Notes: generated from the sequence alone by a model not told the origin. Shown: positions 42,123 to 52,374, counted from the first letter of the stretch. The stretch: 64,000 nt of DNA from Azotimanducus chitobiosivorans (GCA_965200235.1 OZ241339.1:124001-188000), one strand, 5' to 3'. Numbers and translations: made by a program.

Positions 42123-43693
42123 CAGGAGAGAGCCGCGTCGGCATAGATGTGGGCGGCACGAATACGGACGCTGTGGTCGTGCAAGACAAGCGTGTTGTGT
42201 CTTCTTACAAGACACCCACCACGGTTGATGTCACGGAAGGCGTTATCAAGGCGATCAAAGGCGCACTTGAGGGCATTTCGGTCGAAGCCGAGAACATCGA
42301 TAGCCTTATGATCGGAACCACGCATTTCACTAATGCGGTTGTGGAGCGAAAGGGCTTGTTTCCGGTCGGTGTGATTCGTGTCGCACTGCCTTCGACAAAG
42401 GCGCTTCCTCCGCTCACCGATTGGCCATCGGACCTCGCGCCAATCATTGGTGCGCATTGCTATATGGTGAAAGGTGGATACAGGTACGACGGAGAAGTCG
42501 CCAACAACCTAGATGAGCGTGCTGTGGTTGAGGGCCTTCGCGCCATGAAGCGCGATGGTATTCGAACCGTTGCAGTCACAGGCATCTTCTCTCCGGTGCA
42601 CAATGCGATGGAAGAGCGGGTCGGGGAGATTGTGCGCGAGGAGATTCCTGATGCGCACGTGACGCTGTCCTCCACGATCGGGAGAATCGGTCTTCTTGAT
42701 AGGGAGAACGCGGCCATTCTGAATGCGAGCCTGGTAGGACTCTCATCTCAGGTGGTTGCATCTCTTAGCAAGGCTTTTGACAGCCTTGGCATCAGTGCGC
42801 CGCTGTACGTCAGTCAAAATGACGGTACGCTGATGAGCAAGTCCTTTGTCGAAAAATATCCGGTGCTGACGTTTGCTTCCGGCCCCACCAATAGCATGCG
42901 AGGAGCCGGATATCTCTCTGGCCTCAAAGATGCGCTTGTTGTTGATGTAGGCGGAACGACCACTGACATAGGCGTGCTCACCCAAGGTTTCCCGAGAGAG
43001 TCTTCCACGGCAAGTAGCTTAGGTGGCGTCATGACGAACTTTCGCATGCCGGACATTTTGGTGCGTGCACTCGGCGGTGGCTCGGTGGTTCGACAGCCAT
43101 CTCATCAAGTTTGCATAGGTCCCGATTCAGTCGGCTTCGCTCTTGACGCTGAAGCGCTTGTGTTTGGTGGCGCTACGCTTACTACCACCGACTTGGCCGT
43201 CGCCGCAGGCTATGCGGACATAGGCGATGCTTCTGCCGTGCGGCACTTGCCCAAGCATCTTGTGGAGAGTGGGGTAGATCGCATGCGCGAAATATTGGAG
43301 GAAGGCATTGATCGAATGAAGACGAGCGCTGAACCAATGCCGCTGGTGCTTGTGGGCGGCGGCTCTGTGCTGATCCAAGGGGAACTTGACGGTGTGTCGG
43401 AAGTGGTCGTGCCTGAACATGCCGATGTCGCGAACGCGGTGGGCGCAACCATTGCCAGCGTGAGTGGCGAAATAGATCGCATATTTTCGTACGACAAGCT
43501 TGGTCGCGAAACGTCTATGAAACTCGCCAAGGAAGAAGCTTTGGAGCGCGCTGTTGCCGCTGGCGCTCGGCGTGAAACCGTCGAGATCATTGACGTTGAA
43601 GAACTTCCGGTGGCCTATGTGCCTGGCGGATCAGTCAGGCTGCGGGTGAAGGCTGCGGGCGAGGTTGAATCTTTGTCAACCAAAGGAGCATAA
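42119..43693 (+). CDS. Hydantoinase/oxoprolinase family protein (HyuA-like, short form)
   Basis: 524 residues from the ATG at 42119; the frame is open upstream to 41900, but the family start is at the ASKHA-type motif RVGIDVGGTNTDAVVV. Other landmarks are SLMIGTTHFTNAVVERKGL, a second nucleotide-binding segment LVVDVGGTTTDIGVLTQGF and VLVGGGSVLIQGEL. This roughly 520-residue form is often encoded beside DUF917 proteins, as here, where the DUF917 ATG follows by 1 bp. The family includes ATP-dependent 5-oxoprolinases and hydantoinases that open cyclic amides; the exact substrate is unknown. Confidence 0.9.
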   Translation: MTGESRVGIDVGGTNTDAVVVQDKRVVSSYKTPTTVDVTEGVIKAIKGALEGISVEAENIDSLMIGTTHFTNAVVERKGLFPVGVIRVALPSTKALPPLTDWPSDLAPIIGAHCYMVKGGYRYDGEVANNLDERAVVEGLRAMKRDGIRTVAVTGIFSPVHNAMEERVGEIVREEIPDAHVTLSSTIGRIGLLDRENAAILNASLVGLSSQVVASLSKAFDSLGISAPLYVSQNDGTLMSKSFVEKYPVLTFASGPTNSMRGAGYLSGLKDALVVDVGGTTTDIGVLTQGFPRESSTASSLGGVMTNFRMPDILVRALGGGSVVRQPSHQVCIGPDSVGFALDAEALVFGGATLTTTDLAVAAGYADIGDASAVRHLPKHLVESGVDRMREILEEGIDRMKTSAEPMPLVLVGGGSVLIQGELDGVSEVVVPEHADVANAVGATIASVSGEIDRIFSYDKLGRETSMKLAKEEALERAVAAGARRETVEIIDVEELPVAYVPGGSVRLRVKAAGEVESLSTKGA

Positions 43694-43694
43694 G

Positions 43695-44780
43695 ATGCGG
43701 ATGGGCGTCGACGAACTGCGTGACCTAGCGAATGGTGCCGCATTTCTGGGAGCGGGCGGTGGGGGCGATCCGTATATTGGTCGATTACTGGCGACATCGG
43801 CAATTGAAGAGTTCGGCGCTCCGGAACTTGTTTCCGCCGAAGACATAAACGATGAGGCGAGGGTGCTCACCATCGCTATGCTTGGCGCACCCACTGTGAT
43901 TCTGGAAAAGGCGGTTTCTGGCGATGACATCGAGTTTGTGATCCGGTCTCTGGAAGCCAAGCTCGATCAAAAAGCCGATTACCTCATGTCTATCGAAATT
44001 GGCGGTGTGAATTCGCTGGTGCCGGTGATGGCTGCCGCCCGCCTTGGCCTGCCATTGATTGATGCTGATGGCATGGGACGCGCCTTCCCCGCAATACAGA
44101 TGGTCACCTTCAATGCATTTGGCGTGTCCGCGACCCCGCTGGTGATGGCCGACGACCACGGCACTTCAATGGTGGTTGAAGCGCCAACAGCCGAGGCGGT
44201 AGAAGACATCGTGCGGGCGGCGTCGGTGCCTCTCGGATGCAGTGCCGTGATCTCCTGCTATCCCATGCTTGGTAGGCAGGTGAAAGACTGTGCAGTGCTT
44301 GGGACCCTGTCGCTCGCTCGCAGCATCGGAAAGATCATCGCAGACAATCAGCAATCCGAAGACCCTGTCGAATCGCTCGTCGCGCATCTGAGAACCACCC
44401 CCTACTATTCGCGTTGCGAGATCCTCTTTGATGGCAAAGTGGTTGATGTGCGCAGGGAATTGCGCGATGGCTTTTCGGTGGGCACTGTGAGACTACAGTC
44501 GCTCAAGAGCGAGACAAGCATCATGGAAGTTCAATTCCAGAACGAATTCCTCGTCGCGAAATTAAACGGCAAGACCAAGGCAATCGTGCCGGATCTTGTA
44601 TGCCTTGTTGATCGGGAGACGGCGCAACCCATCTTGGCGGACGGTGTTCGCTATGGTCAGCGGATCAAGGTGCTTGGCGTGAGCGCGCCCTCGGTGATGC
44701 GAGCAGACGAATCGCTTTCCATATTTGGTCCTCAGGCATTTCGTATGGACGAGCCGTTTGTGCCTCTGGAAGATTTATAG
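43695..44780 (+). CDS. DUF917 family protein
   Basis: 361 residues from the ATG at 43695, with AAAGGAG upstream inside the hyuA end. It opens LRDLANGAAFLGAGGGGDPYIGRLLA, the hallmark of DUF917, and has GVNSLVPVMAAARLGLPLIDADGMGRAFPAIQM, also conserved. DUF917 proteins regularly accompany short HyuA-like proteins and are thought to be a partner subunit or a step in the same cyclic-amide pathway; biochemical proof is lacking. Cotranscribed with hyuA and the racemase. Confidence 0.92.
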   Translation: MRMGVDELRDLANGAAFLGAGGGGDPYIGRLLATSAIEEFGAPELVSAEDINDEARVLTIAMLGAPTVILEKAVSGDDIEFVIRSLEAKLDQKADYLMSIEIGGVNSLVPVMAAARLGLPLIDADGMGRAFPAIQMVTFNAFGVSATPLVMADDHGTSMVVEAPTAEAVEDIVRAASVPLGCSAVISCYPMLGRQVKDCAVLGTLSLARSIGKIIADNQQSEDPVESLVAHLRTTPYYSRCEILFDGKVVDVRRELRDGFSVGTVRLQSLKSETSIMEVQFQNEFLVAKLNGKTKAIVPDLVCLVDRETAQPILADGVRYGQRIKVLGVSAPSVMRADESLSIFGPQAFRMDEPFVPLEDL

Positions 44781-44807
44781 GTTGCGAACACAGACAGGAG
44801 TAGCGGG

Positions 44808-45545
44808 ATGAAATCAATTATTCATATCGTGACACCCATTGTGACGAGGGGTGTCCGAACGCTCGACGATGTTGACCCCTTCAGGCGTCCCGATCTTGAA
44901 ATCCGGCACAGCTTGCTTGATTCCGGGCCTGTTTCGATAGAGTCGGAATTCGATGAGGCGCTCAGCGTGCCGGATACGATTCAAAAGGCGATTGACGCCG
45001 AGCGTGACGGTGCCAACGCCATCGTGATTGACTGCATGGGGGATCCTGGACTGAACGCGTGCCGGGAAGCGGTCTCGGCGTTGGTGATCGGACCCTCCCA
45101 GGCGTCCATGCATATGGCCGCGTTGCTCGGTCACAAATTTAGCTTTATCACGGTGCTGGAAAGACTGCGTCCGATGATTGCGAATCTAGTCGCGCAGTAT
45201 GGTCTCGCCCAGAGTTATGCTTCTTTTGAAGCAGTCGATGTTCCAGTGCTTGACATTGAGAACAATCTCGACGAGGTTCAAAATTCCCTGATCGAGTGCG
45301 GTCTTCGCGCAGTGAGGGAAGCGCATGCCGGTGCACTTGTCCTCGGTTGCACGGGTTTCTTGGGCTGCGCTGATGCCATGTCGAGCGCATTGTCCGCACA
45401 GGGGTACCGGGTGCCCGTGATTGACCCCATCCCGCTCTCGGTGCATCTGGCGGATGCGCTGCTCAAAAGCGGAATGAGCCATAGCAAGACAATCTACGCA
45501 TCACCAGCCTCAAAGCCACTGGTCGGCTATGACATGCAAATGTGA
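44808..45545 (+). CDS. Asp/Glu/hydantoin racemase family protein
   Basis: 245 residues with a good site (CAGGAGTAGCGGG) before the ATG at 44808. The two catalytic cysteines are visible in ANAIVIDCMGDPGLNACREA and GALVLGCTGFLGCADAM. SGPVSIESEFDEALSVPDTI is a family signature. It would racemise a hydantoin or amino acid so that both enantiomers can be used by the adjacent hydrolases. It is the third gene of the hyuA-DUF917-racemase operon, 27 bp after DUF917. Confidence 0.93.
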   Translation: MKSIIHIVTPIVTRGVRTLDDVDPFRRPDLEIRHSLLDSGPVSIESEFDEALSVPDTIQKAIDAERDGANAIVIDCMGDPGLNACREAVSALVIGPSQASMHMAALLGHKFSFITVLERLRPMIANLVAQYGLAQSYASFEAVDVPVLDIENNLDEVQNSLIECGLRAVREAHAGALVLGCTGFLGCADAMSSALSAQGYRVPVIDPIPLSVHLADALLKSGMSHSKTIYASPASKPLVGYDMQM

Positions 45546-45634
45546 GGAAATAAAGGGATACGTCATTGGTCTCTGACAAGACCTTAATTGTCCGCTAAAA
45601 TCCAGTTGAGTTCATTCTTGAATATAGGCCGACA

Positions 45635-48304
45635 TTGAAAGGCAATATTTCTGGCTTTGTCGCGAGAGCGAAGCTCACCCCATCTTTCTTGCCGACGAAT
45701 TGCATTGATCGTGCCATCGTGCACAAATGCACTTTGGGCGTTCAGGAAAACAGAGTTGCGGTTGTTCATGCGCAAGCCGGATATGGCAAGTCCACATTGC
45801 TTCATCAATTGTTTGAACGCCTGCGCGTGCACGAGGGCAAGGTCGCTTGGCTATCGCTTGATGAATTTGATCAGCAGTTAGAGCAGTTTGTATGTTATCT
45901 GCTCGAAGCTTGCGTAGAAGCGGAGTTTTTCAAGCGCCAGCAATGGCCCGAAGGCGCAGATTCCGAAAGTTTGCAAAGATTCTTGCTCGCGACCTTGTCG
46001 AGTTGCGCAGGCAATTATTCGATTATCCTGGACGATTTTCACCGGGCAGCGAGTGATGAGGTCGTGCGATGCGTCAATTACTTGATTGAAGACCTGCCGA
46101 AGAACTTCCGCATGATCATCGGCGCGCGCGACCTGCCCGAATCTCTAGTCACCGCGGATCTTCGTTTACATGATGAACTGTTCGAGATCACGAATGCTGA
46201 CCTGAAGTTTTCAAGCGATGACATCGCCGCCTATTTTGGTGATTTTCTGACGGAGGGCGCGTCGGCTACCGAAGTGACTCAACTGCTTTTGCGCACCGAG
46301 GGCTGGCCCGCCGCATTGCAAATGATTCGGCGACGGCTGCATGAAGCAGGTGATATAGAGACTACGCTACAGGAACTGACCGGTCGCAGTTCCGACCTCG
46401 CGGAGTATTTCCTAGAGCAGGTCTTTCATCAACTGCATCCCGAGCAGCAGGAATTTCTCGTGCGGACATCAATCCTGGAGCGCGTGAACGGCGATCTTGG
46501 AAATTTTCTTTGCGACCATAGCGACGGTTGGCGCGTACTTGAAGAGCTTGAACGACGCGACTTTTTTGTGAGTGCGGTTGATGCGGATAGGGAGTGGTTT
46601 CGCTACCACCGACTATTCAGCGAGTTTCTGCATCGACGACTCCGTGGCGAGGTTTCCCATCCGGAACGCCTGCATGCGCGCGCTGCCCGTTGGCTACAGA
46701 AAAATAGATATTTCCTGGAGGCGGTGCAACATGCATTGGCGAGCGGAGAAAAAGAGCTTATTGCCGAACTGCTTGAGTCGATGCAAGGGTGGCAATGCGC
46801 TCTGATGGGTAGCGTTGGCCTCGTGCATCGCATTCTCGTCGTGCTCGATGAAGAGACGATCAGGAGATTCCCCCGCGTCTGGCTCGCCTCCATGTACTTG
46901 ACGACGCGCACAGGGCGTATCGCGGAAGCGAGGCGGCAAATAGCGCAGCTCCGAGCGCAGTCAACCGTCTCTGGCGAGGACCGGCAGCTTACAAGTGAGA
47001 TAGAAGTGTTCTCAGCGCTCGTTGACCGTTATGGAGACGAATTCAACCCTGAGCAGCTGAAGACCTTAGAGCAGCTTGGGGAGACGCTCCCTATCGACAA
47101 CCCTCTCCTCCATGCCGTGCGATGCAACTTATTGTGCGCCTTCTACGTGAGTTCTGGACGATATGACGAGTGTCTTCAGGTCGGTGATCAAGCAATTGCC
47201 CATTTTCGTGCCTGTGGTTCTGTGTTCGGAGAGATTTTCATATATTTCCATCAAGGATTTGCGTGCTTGCAGGAAGCAAGATTGCGCGATGCGGAATCCC
47301 TATTTGTCGAAGGAAAATCCCTCGCGACTGAGCAGGTGGCAGGCGGCGATTTGGTTGCGATCGGGGATGCATTCCACGCGCTGCTCAGTTGTGCTGTAGA
47401 TAACTTGTCAGATGCCAAAACACGCTTGGATAGCGCTTTGCATCATATTGAGCGGGCGGATGGGTGGTTTGAGGTATATGCCGCTAGTTATGAGGCGGCA
47501 CTGATTATCGCATCGGCGGAAGAAGACACATGGCAATTTGAACGAATTATCGAGCGCGCGCTCGCGATTGCGCGGCATAGGCAATTGCCACGATTGCAGC
47601 AATTGATGCATATTTGGCGGATAGACCGAGCTATTTCCGCGAGCGACACACCAGATGAAGAAGTCCTCGCCACCTGCGAAGCTTGGATCCGTGACCTGTG
47701 CGATTGCCAGCATCCGCTCATTCGCCGCACACTCGTCCTTGCGCTTGTCCGAAATCTTATGCGGATTGGAGAGGATGAGAGAGCTGCGAAGCTACTACGT
47801 CGGGAATTAGCACGGTCGAAATCAGAAGGCCATGTGCTCACTTCAATCTCGCTGGCGATCTTGTTGGGCTGCGCGCAGTGGCGGCTTGGCCACCGAGCCG
47901 AGGCGCTCGAAGAGTTTGAATTTGCTGTGTCCTCAAGCGTGTTCGAAGGCATCAAGCGCCCGTTTGTCGAAGAGAGGGAATTTCTCTCCCCGATCATGCC
48001 TCACTTGCACCAGGCCATGTCGATTCGACGCGCCAACCGTTTACGGGATATGTTCTTTACGCAACTGAAGTTGGCCTTGGAGAGCAGGCCAAGGATCAAC
48101 CATCGCAGTCAAGATTTCCTGAGCAAGAGAGAAAGACAGGTGCTGCATCTTCTTCTCGAAGGGTTGACCTATGCGGAGATGGCGGAGGACTTATGTTTGT
48201 CCATCAATACCGTCAAGTTTCATCTGAAGAACCTGTACGGAAAGCTTGGTGTCAATAACAGGCGTGAGGCCATACAAGCTGCCGCCCGCACGAGGCTCGT
48301 GTAG
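45635..48304 (+). CDS. MalT/LuxR-family ATP-dependent transcriptional regulator
   Basis: 889 residues from a TTG at 45635; an in-frame stop at 45596 limits the start to this point. The N-terminal STAND-type ATPase has VVHAQAGYGKSTLLHQLFE (Walker A) and YSIILDDFHRAAS (Walker B). The middle carries MalT-like TPR repeats (about 350-800). The C-terminal GerE-type helix-turn-helix is LSKRERQVLHLLLEGLTYAEMAEDLCLSINTVKFHLKNLYGKLGV. It is likely an inducer-responsive activator of the flanking hyuA operon and TonB receptor, given its place between them; this is inference. Its 89-bp upstream gap may hold its own promoter. Confidence 0.93.
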   Translation: MKGNISGFVARAKLTPSFLPTNCIDRAIVHKCTLGVQENRVAVVHAQAGYGKSTLLHQLFERLRVHEGKVAWLSLDEFDQQLEQFVCYLLEACVEAEFFKRQQWPEGADSESLQRFLLATLSSCAGNYSIILDDFHRAASDEVVRCVNYLIEDLPKNFRMIIGARDLPESLVTADLRLHDELFEITNADLKFSSDDIAAYFGDFLTEGASATEVTQLLLRTEGWPAALQMIRRRLHEAGDIETTLQELTGRSSDLAEYFLEQVFHQLHPEQQEFLVRTSILERVNGDLGNFLCDHSDGWRVLEELERRDFFVSAVDADREWFRYHRLFSEFLHRRLRGEVSHPERLHARAARWLQKNRYFLEAVQHALASGEKELIAELLESMQGWQCALMGSVGLVHRILVVLDEETIRRFPRVWLASMYLTTRTGRIAEARRQIAQLRAQSTVSGEDRQLTSEIEVFSALVDRYGDEFNPEQLKTLEQLGETLPIDNPLLHAVRCNLLCAFYVSSGRYDECLQVGDQAIAHFRACGSVFGEIFIYFHQGFACLQEARLRDAESLFVEGKSLATEQVAGGDLVAIGDAFHALLSCAVDNLSDAKTRLDSALHHIERADGWFEVYAASYEAALIIASAEEDTWQFERIIERALAIARHRQLPRLQQLMHIWRIDRAISASDTPDEEVLATCEAWIRDLCDCQHPLIRRTLVLALVRNLMRIGEDERAAKLLRRELARSKSEGHVLTSISLAILLGCAQWRLGHRAEALEEFEFAVSSSVFEGIKRPFVEEREFLSPIMPHLHQAMSIRRANRLRDMFFTQLKLALESRPRINHRSQDFLSKRERQVLHLLLEGLTYAEMAEDLCLSINTVKFHLKNLYGKLGVNNRREAIQAAARTRLV

Positions 48305-48410
48305 GAATAGCTACCCGATACGGTTTGAAACCCCACCCTATCAAGGTGTTTGGATTCGGGATTTATCCTGCGAGAATTCGGAGCAGTTGTGTGTACACGA
48401 GGAGAGCAAC

Positions 48411-50612
48411 ATGACTCGCGCCAGCCGATTGAACCGTTTTCTCTTATGTCCTTTTTCGGTACTGGCAATACCAATTACCTTGCCGGCTTGCAATTCTGCG
48501 CTCGCGCAGAATGCATCCACTGGCCTCGTCATCGAGGAAGTCATTGTCACCGCCCAGAAACGAGAGCAACGGCTCTCTGATGTGGGTACCGCAGTGACGG
48601 CATTTTCGGCCGACGATATCGCTGAGTTTGGCTGGAGCGAGCCTGGCGACCTTGCGGGTCAGACGCCCAACATGAATGTCAACCAAGTGCTCGGCAACAG
48701 CATTCCGAACGTGAGCATCCGAGGCATTGGATTGAATGACTATGCGGTGAACAACAATCCTGCCGTGGGTGTGTATTTGGACGAAGTCTATCTCGTGTCC
48801 CCCGCCATGCTCTCTTTTCAGCTCTTTGATCTGGAGCGTGTTGAGGTGCTGAAAGGGCCGCAAGGCACGCTCTACGGAAGGAATACGACCGCTGGCGCAG
48901 TGAATTTTGTGAGCAAGCGTCCGGGCAATGAGGTCGAGGGCGATTTGCGTGTCAGTTACGGGTCATTTGAGAGAACCGAGATCCAAGGGGGCATAGGCGG
49001 GCCTTTGGGCGAAACAGTTTCCGGACGTGTCGCTTTTCGAGTTGACCGACAATCGGACGGTCACCAAGACAATAGGTTCACAGGGGAATCTGTTGGCGAA
49101 GTAGACCGGGTTGCTTGGCGGGGGATGTTGGCGTTTGAACCTTCCGAGTCCTTCAAAATGCTCGGCACTTGGTATTCCGGCAGGGATGATTCGGATACCT
49201 TGCTTGTGAAAGTGGACAACACATATACCACAGAAGACGATGCCTTCTTTCCCGGCGATCGATTTGAGTCTGGAGCAGGCCCGAATACCTATATGAATGT
49301 GGAAAGCGATGGCGGCACCCTTCGTATGAACTGGGACATTTCCGACAATATTCAGCTCACATCCGTGACTGGAATGATTGACTTCTCGCGCAAGCATCTT
49401 GAGGACCGGGACGGCACAGGTCTCAGCCAGCTTGACGGTACCTTTCTGAACGAAGTCGAGCAATTTTCTCAAGAAGTGCGGTTGACCGCAGAAATGGAGG
49501 ACCTTGTCGTGATCGTCGGCGCCACTCTCTCGGAGGACGAAGTCGAGACTCGGGATATATTTGAGACCAACGACTTCTTCACCAGCGGCGTCTTCACGTT
49601 TCGGGCGGTGGGAAATGAATACCGGCAGGAAACCGAATCGAATTCAGCGTTTGTGGACGTGGAATGGCAGATGAACCCAGATTGGCGTCTCGTCGCAGGT
49701 GTTCGCTACACCGACGAAGAAAAAGATTTCTTCAATGCCTATACATTCATTTATGTCGATGCATTGCCAGCGAACGGAGGCACAGAGATAGGCGTATTTG
49801 CGCCGGTTGCGGAAGAATATAGCGTAGGCGACCTTTCTGGAAGGCTCGGACTTCACTACACCGGCATGGAAAATAGCTTGATCTATTTCAACCTGAGCAA
49901 AGGATTCAAGTCTGGAAACTTCCAAGGTCAACTGACGTTTACACCCTCCGACCTCTCGCCTTTCGACGAGGAAAATGTCATTGCCTATGAAGCTGGCTTG
50001 AAGAGCTATTTGTTTGATGGCCGCATTCAAATCGATGCGTCCGCCTTCTTCTATGACTATAAGGACATGCAGATCTACGGGCCGCTTTTCACGGAACCGA
50101 TCGATCCTTTGTTTGGTATTGACAATGTGGGAGACGCGGAGATTGTTGGCGCTGAAGTCGCTGTACGTTGGCCGATGAACGAACGGCTCGACCTGCGTTT
50201 GGGTGTCGGGTTGCTAGACACTGAGGTGACTGACTCAAAGCTGCCCGTGGTTCAAGAAGGGAGCGAGCTGCCAAACGCCCCAGATGTGAATTTCAATTTC
50301 CGTCTTGACTATTCACAGCCTGTGTATGCCTCGATGGATTTGAAGCTTTCGCTGTACGGAAATTACAAAGATGAGGTTTCATATGACGTTGTGCGCGCGC
50401 CCCAGGAGACGATAGAAGACGGATATTGGCTTATGAACATGCGGGGAGGCATTGCCTCGGACAATGGAGCTGGCCGATGGGAGGTGTATTTCTGGTGCGA
50501 GAATCTCTTTGACGAAACCTATCGAGCGCAGGTTTTGAACTCTACTGTGGGGTGGGGAGAAACTTGGGGAATTCCACGGACATATGGTATCGGCGTTAGC
50601 TATTCTTGGTGA
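48411..50612 (+). CDS. TonB-dependent outer-membrane receptor
   Basis: 733 residues from the ATG at 48411 (GAGGAGAGCAAC in front). Signal peptide FLLCPFSVLAIPITLPACNSALAQN, then the TonB box IEEVIVTAQKREQRLSDVG. The plug domain follows (IPNVSIRGIGLNDYAVNN, GVYLDEVYL, LERVEVLKGPQGTLYGRNTTAGAVNFVSKRP), then a 22-strand barrel ending in YGIGVSYSW with terminal Trp. It is a large-substrate transporter of the type common in gammaproteobacteria and sphingomonads, probably importing the compound degraded by the adjacent hydantoinase/dipeptidase enzymes. It follows the MalT-like regulator by 106 bp. Confidence 0.96.
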   Translation: MTRASRLNRFLLCPFSVLAIPITLPACNSALAQNASTGLVIEEVIVTAQKREQRLSDVGTAVTAFSADDIAEFGWSEPGDLAGQTPNMNVNQVLGNSIPNVSIRGIGLNDYAVNNNPAVGVYLDEVYLVSPAMLSFQLFDLERVEVLKGPQGTLYGRNTTAGAVNFVSKRPGNEVEGDLRVSYGSFERTEIQGGIGGPLGETVSGRVAFRVDRQSDGHQDNRFTGESVGEVDRVAWRGMLAFEPSESFKMLGTWYSGRDDSDTLLVKVDNTYTTEDDAFFPGDRFESGAGPNTYMNVESDGGTLRMNWDISDNIQLTSVTGMIDFSRKHLEDRDGTGLSQLDGTFLNEVEQFSQEVRLTAEMEDLVVIVGATLSEDEVETRDIFETNDFFTSGVFTFRAVGNEYRQETESNSAFVDVEWQMNPDWRLVAGVRYTDEEKDFFNAYTFIYVDALPANGGTEIGVFAPVAEEYSVGDLSGRLGLHYTGMENSLIYFNLSKGFKSGNFQGQLTFTPSDLSPFDEENVIAYEAGLKSYLFDGRIQIDASAFFYDYKDMQIYGPLFTEPIDPLFGIDNVGDAEIVGAEVAVRWPMNERLDLRLGVGLLDTEVTDSKLPVVQEGSELPNAPDVNFNFRLDYSQPVYASMDLKLSLYGNYKDEVSYDVVRAPQETIEDGYWLMNMRGGIASDNGAGRWEVYFWCENLFDETYRAQVLNSTVGWGETWGIPRTYGIGVSYSW

Positions 50613-50819
50613 AGTTGTGGCCGCCACGAGGTGCCAAAGTCGTACATTCCAAAAGCGCCATTTCGTCTGGGAGGTAGGCTCGACTTTCATTAATTGCTAT
50701 TTTTCAGGATGTATACAAATTATCATTATTTTTCGTAGATTATGAGCGTTCTTCAGACTATGATGGACTCTTGAGGCCACAGTGCCGTGTGGAAGCTTGC
50801 GTCATAGGAACTAAAATTC

Positions 50820-52358
50820 GTGAAAGCCTCACGAAGTTATCAATTTTCAGGACAGGTCACGGTTTTTCACGGCCTGAGCCTGCCCGAGGCCGCCACGCCT
50901 GCGGGATACGCTGCGCTCATCGACGCACTTGAACTGAACGCGCCAATCCCGCGAACTTTGGTGGCGACCAGCAGCCGTCACGTCGTGAAGCGAGGCGGCT
51001 GCTGGCACCTGCTCACACCAAGGCATGCGCCTGCGCCAACGCTCGAAGGCCACCTCACCTTCGCGTTGAAGCATGAAGGGATCGATCTTGCAGTGCTGTC
51101 CGACTTGTTTAAGAGGACCGGGCCGCAACCTATCGAGGACATCGTTCGATCAACGCCAACTGGCAAGTACGCTCGAAAAATCTGGTTCCTGTACGAATGG
51201 CTGACGGGGCAGTCGCTTGCTCTCGCAGATGCCACGCAGGGCAGTTACGTCGCTCTTGTCGATCCCGACAAGCAGTACGCCATTGCTGGCACGAATGTCA
51301 AACGCCAGCGCGTCAGGAATAACTTGCCGGGAACCAGGAATTTCTGCCCGATGGTGTTTCGAACCGACGCCTTGGATGCGTTTCAGGCGCTCGAACTTGC
51401 CGCGAAAGCGCAGGAGACAATCGACGAGGTTGCGAGCGACATACTGTCCCGCACTGCGGCATTTTTGTTGCTCAAAGATTCAAAATCGAGCTTCGCGATC
51501 GAAAACGAAAAGCCACCAGAAGAGCGCATTCAGCGCTGGGGTCGCGCGATTGGTGAAGCTGGGCGAAACCCGACGGACTTTGATGAGCTCCTGCGGCTGC
51601 AGAAAATCGTGATTGGCGATTCGCGTTTCGTTTCTCTTGGCCTCAGAACTGAAGGCGGGTTTGTCGGTGAGCACGACCGCGACACTAGGATGCCGGTGCC
51701 CGACCATATCAGTGCAAAGCCAGAGGACCTCGCTTCACTCATTGATGGGCTGTGTGAGTTCGAGCAGGGCGCGGCGCTTGATCTTGATCCTATTGTCGCG
51801 GCGGCGATATTGGCTTTTGGATTCGTGTACGTGCATCCATTCGGTGACGGGAATGGACGCATCCATCGCTATCTTGTTCATCACATTCTTGCCAAGCGAG
51901 GATTCAATCCTGCCGGCATTGTGTTTCCTGTATCCGCTGCCATACAAGACCGAATCGACGAGTATCGGGAAGTTCTCGAATCCTATTCGAAACGACTGCT
52001 GCCATGCATTCAGTGGACGCCCACGAGTGAAGGCAACGTTTCGGTTGAGAATGAGACGGCTGACTTGTACCGATTCTTTGACGCGACGCCACACGCGGAG
52101 TTCCTGTACTCATGCGCGAAACGAACAATCGAAATCGACCTGCCCGATGAGACCGCATTCCTGACAAGTTTTGACCGATTCTCGGTTGGTGTTGATGCCA
52201 TGCTCGAGATGTCGAATGTCACAAAGGATTTGCTATTCCGGTTTTTGCATCAAAATGGCGGAAAACTCTCAAAACGAGCCAAGTCCAAGGAGTTCGCTAC
52301 GCTAGAAGAGGACGAGGTCGCGGCTGTCGAGGCACTCTATAACGAGTGTTTTGAGTGA
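50820..52358 (+). CDS. Large Fic family protein (DUF4172-like N-terminus)
   Basis: 512 residues from a GTG at 50820; no strong site is seen. The Fic core is FGFVYVHPFGDGNGRIHRYLVHHILAKRGF (HPFxDGNGR, catalytic His). The inhibitory motif is SKSSFAIENEKPPEERIQRWG ([S/T]xxxEN), so it is probably autoinhibited. The N-terminus starts with a short segment and a winged-helix-like part including HVVKRGGCWHLLTPRHAP, typical of transcription-regulator-like or type IV TA AbiEi-like beginnings. The C-terminus has a further helical domain (NVTKDLLFRFLHQNGGKLSKRA). It is distinct in architecture from the Fic at 37746. Target unknown. Confidence 0.9.
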   Translation: MKASRSYQFSGQVTVFHGLSLPEAATPAGYAALIDALELNAPIPRTLVATSSRHVVKRGGCWHLLTPRHAPAPTLEGHLTFALKHEGIDLAVLSDLFKRTGPQPIEDIVRSTPTGKYARKIWFLYEWLTGQSLALADATQGSYVALVDPDKQYAIAGTNVKRQRVRNNLPGTRNFCPMVFRTDALDAFQALELAAKAQETIDEVASDILSRTAAFLLLKDSKSSFAIENEKPPEERIQRWGRAIGEAGRNPTDFDELLRLQKIVIGDSRFVSLGLRTEGGFVGEHDRDTRMPVPDHISAKPEDLASLIDGLCEFEQGAALDLDPIVAAAILAFGFVYVHPFGDGNGRIHRYLVHHILAKRGFNPAGIVFPVSAAIQDRIDEYREVLESYSKRLLPCIQWTPTSEGNVSVENETADLYRFFDATPHAEFLYSCAKRTIEIDLPDETAFLTSFDRFSVGVDAMLEMSNVTKDLLFRFLHQNGGKLSKRAKSKEFATLEEDEVAAVEALYNECFE

Positions 52359-52374
52359 GTGCACTGCGAGCATC

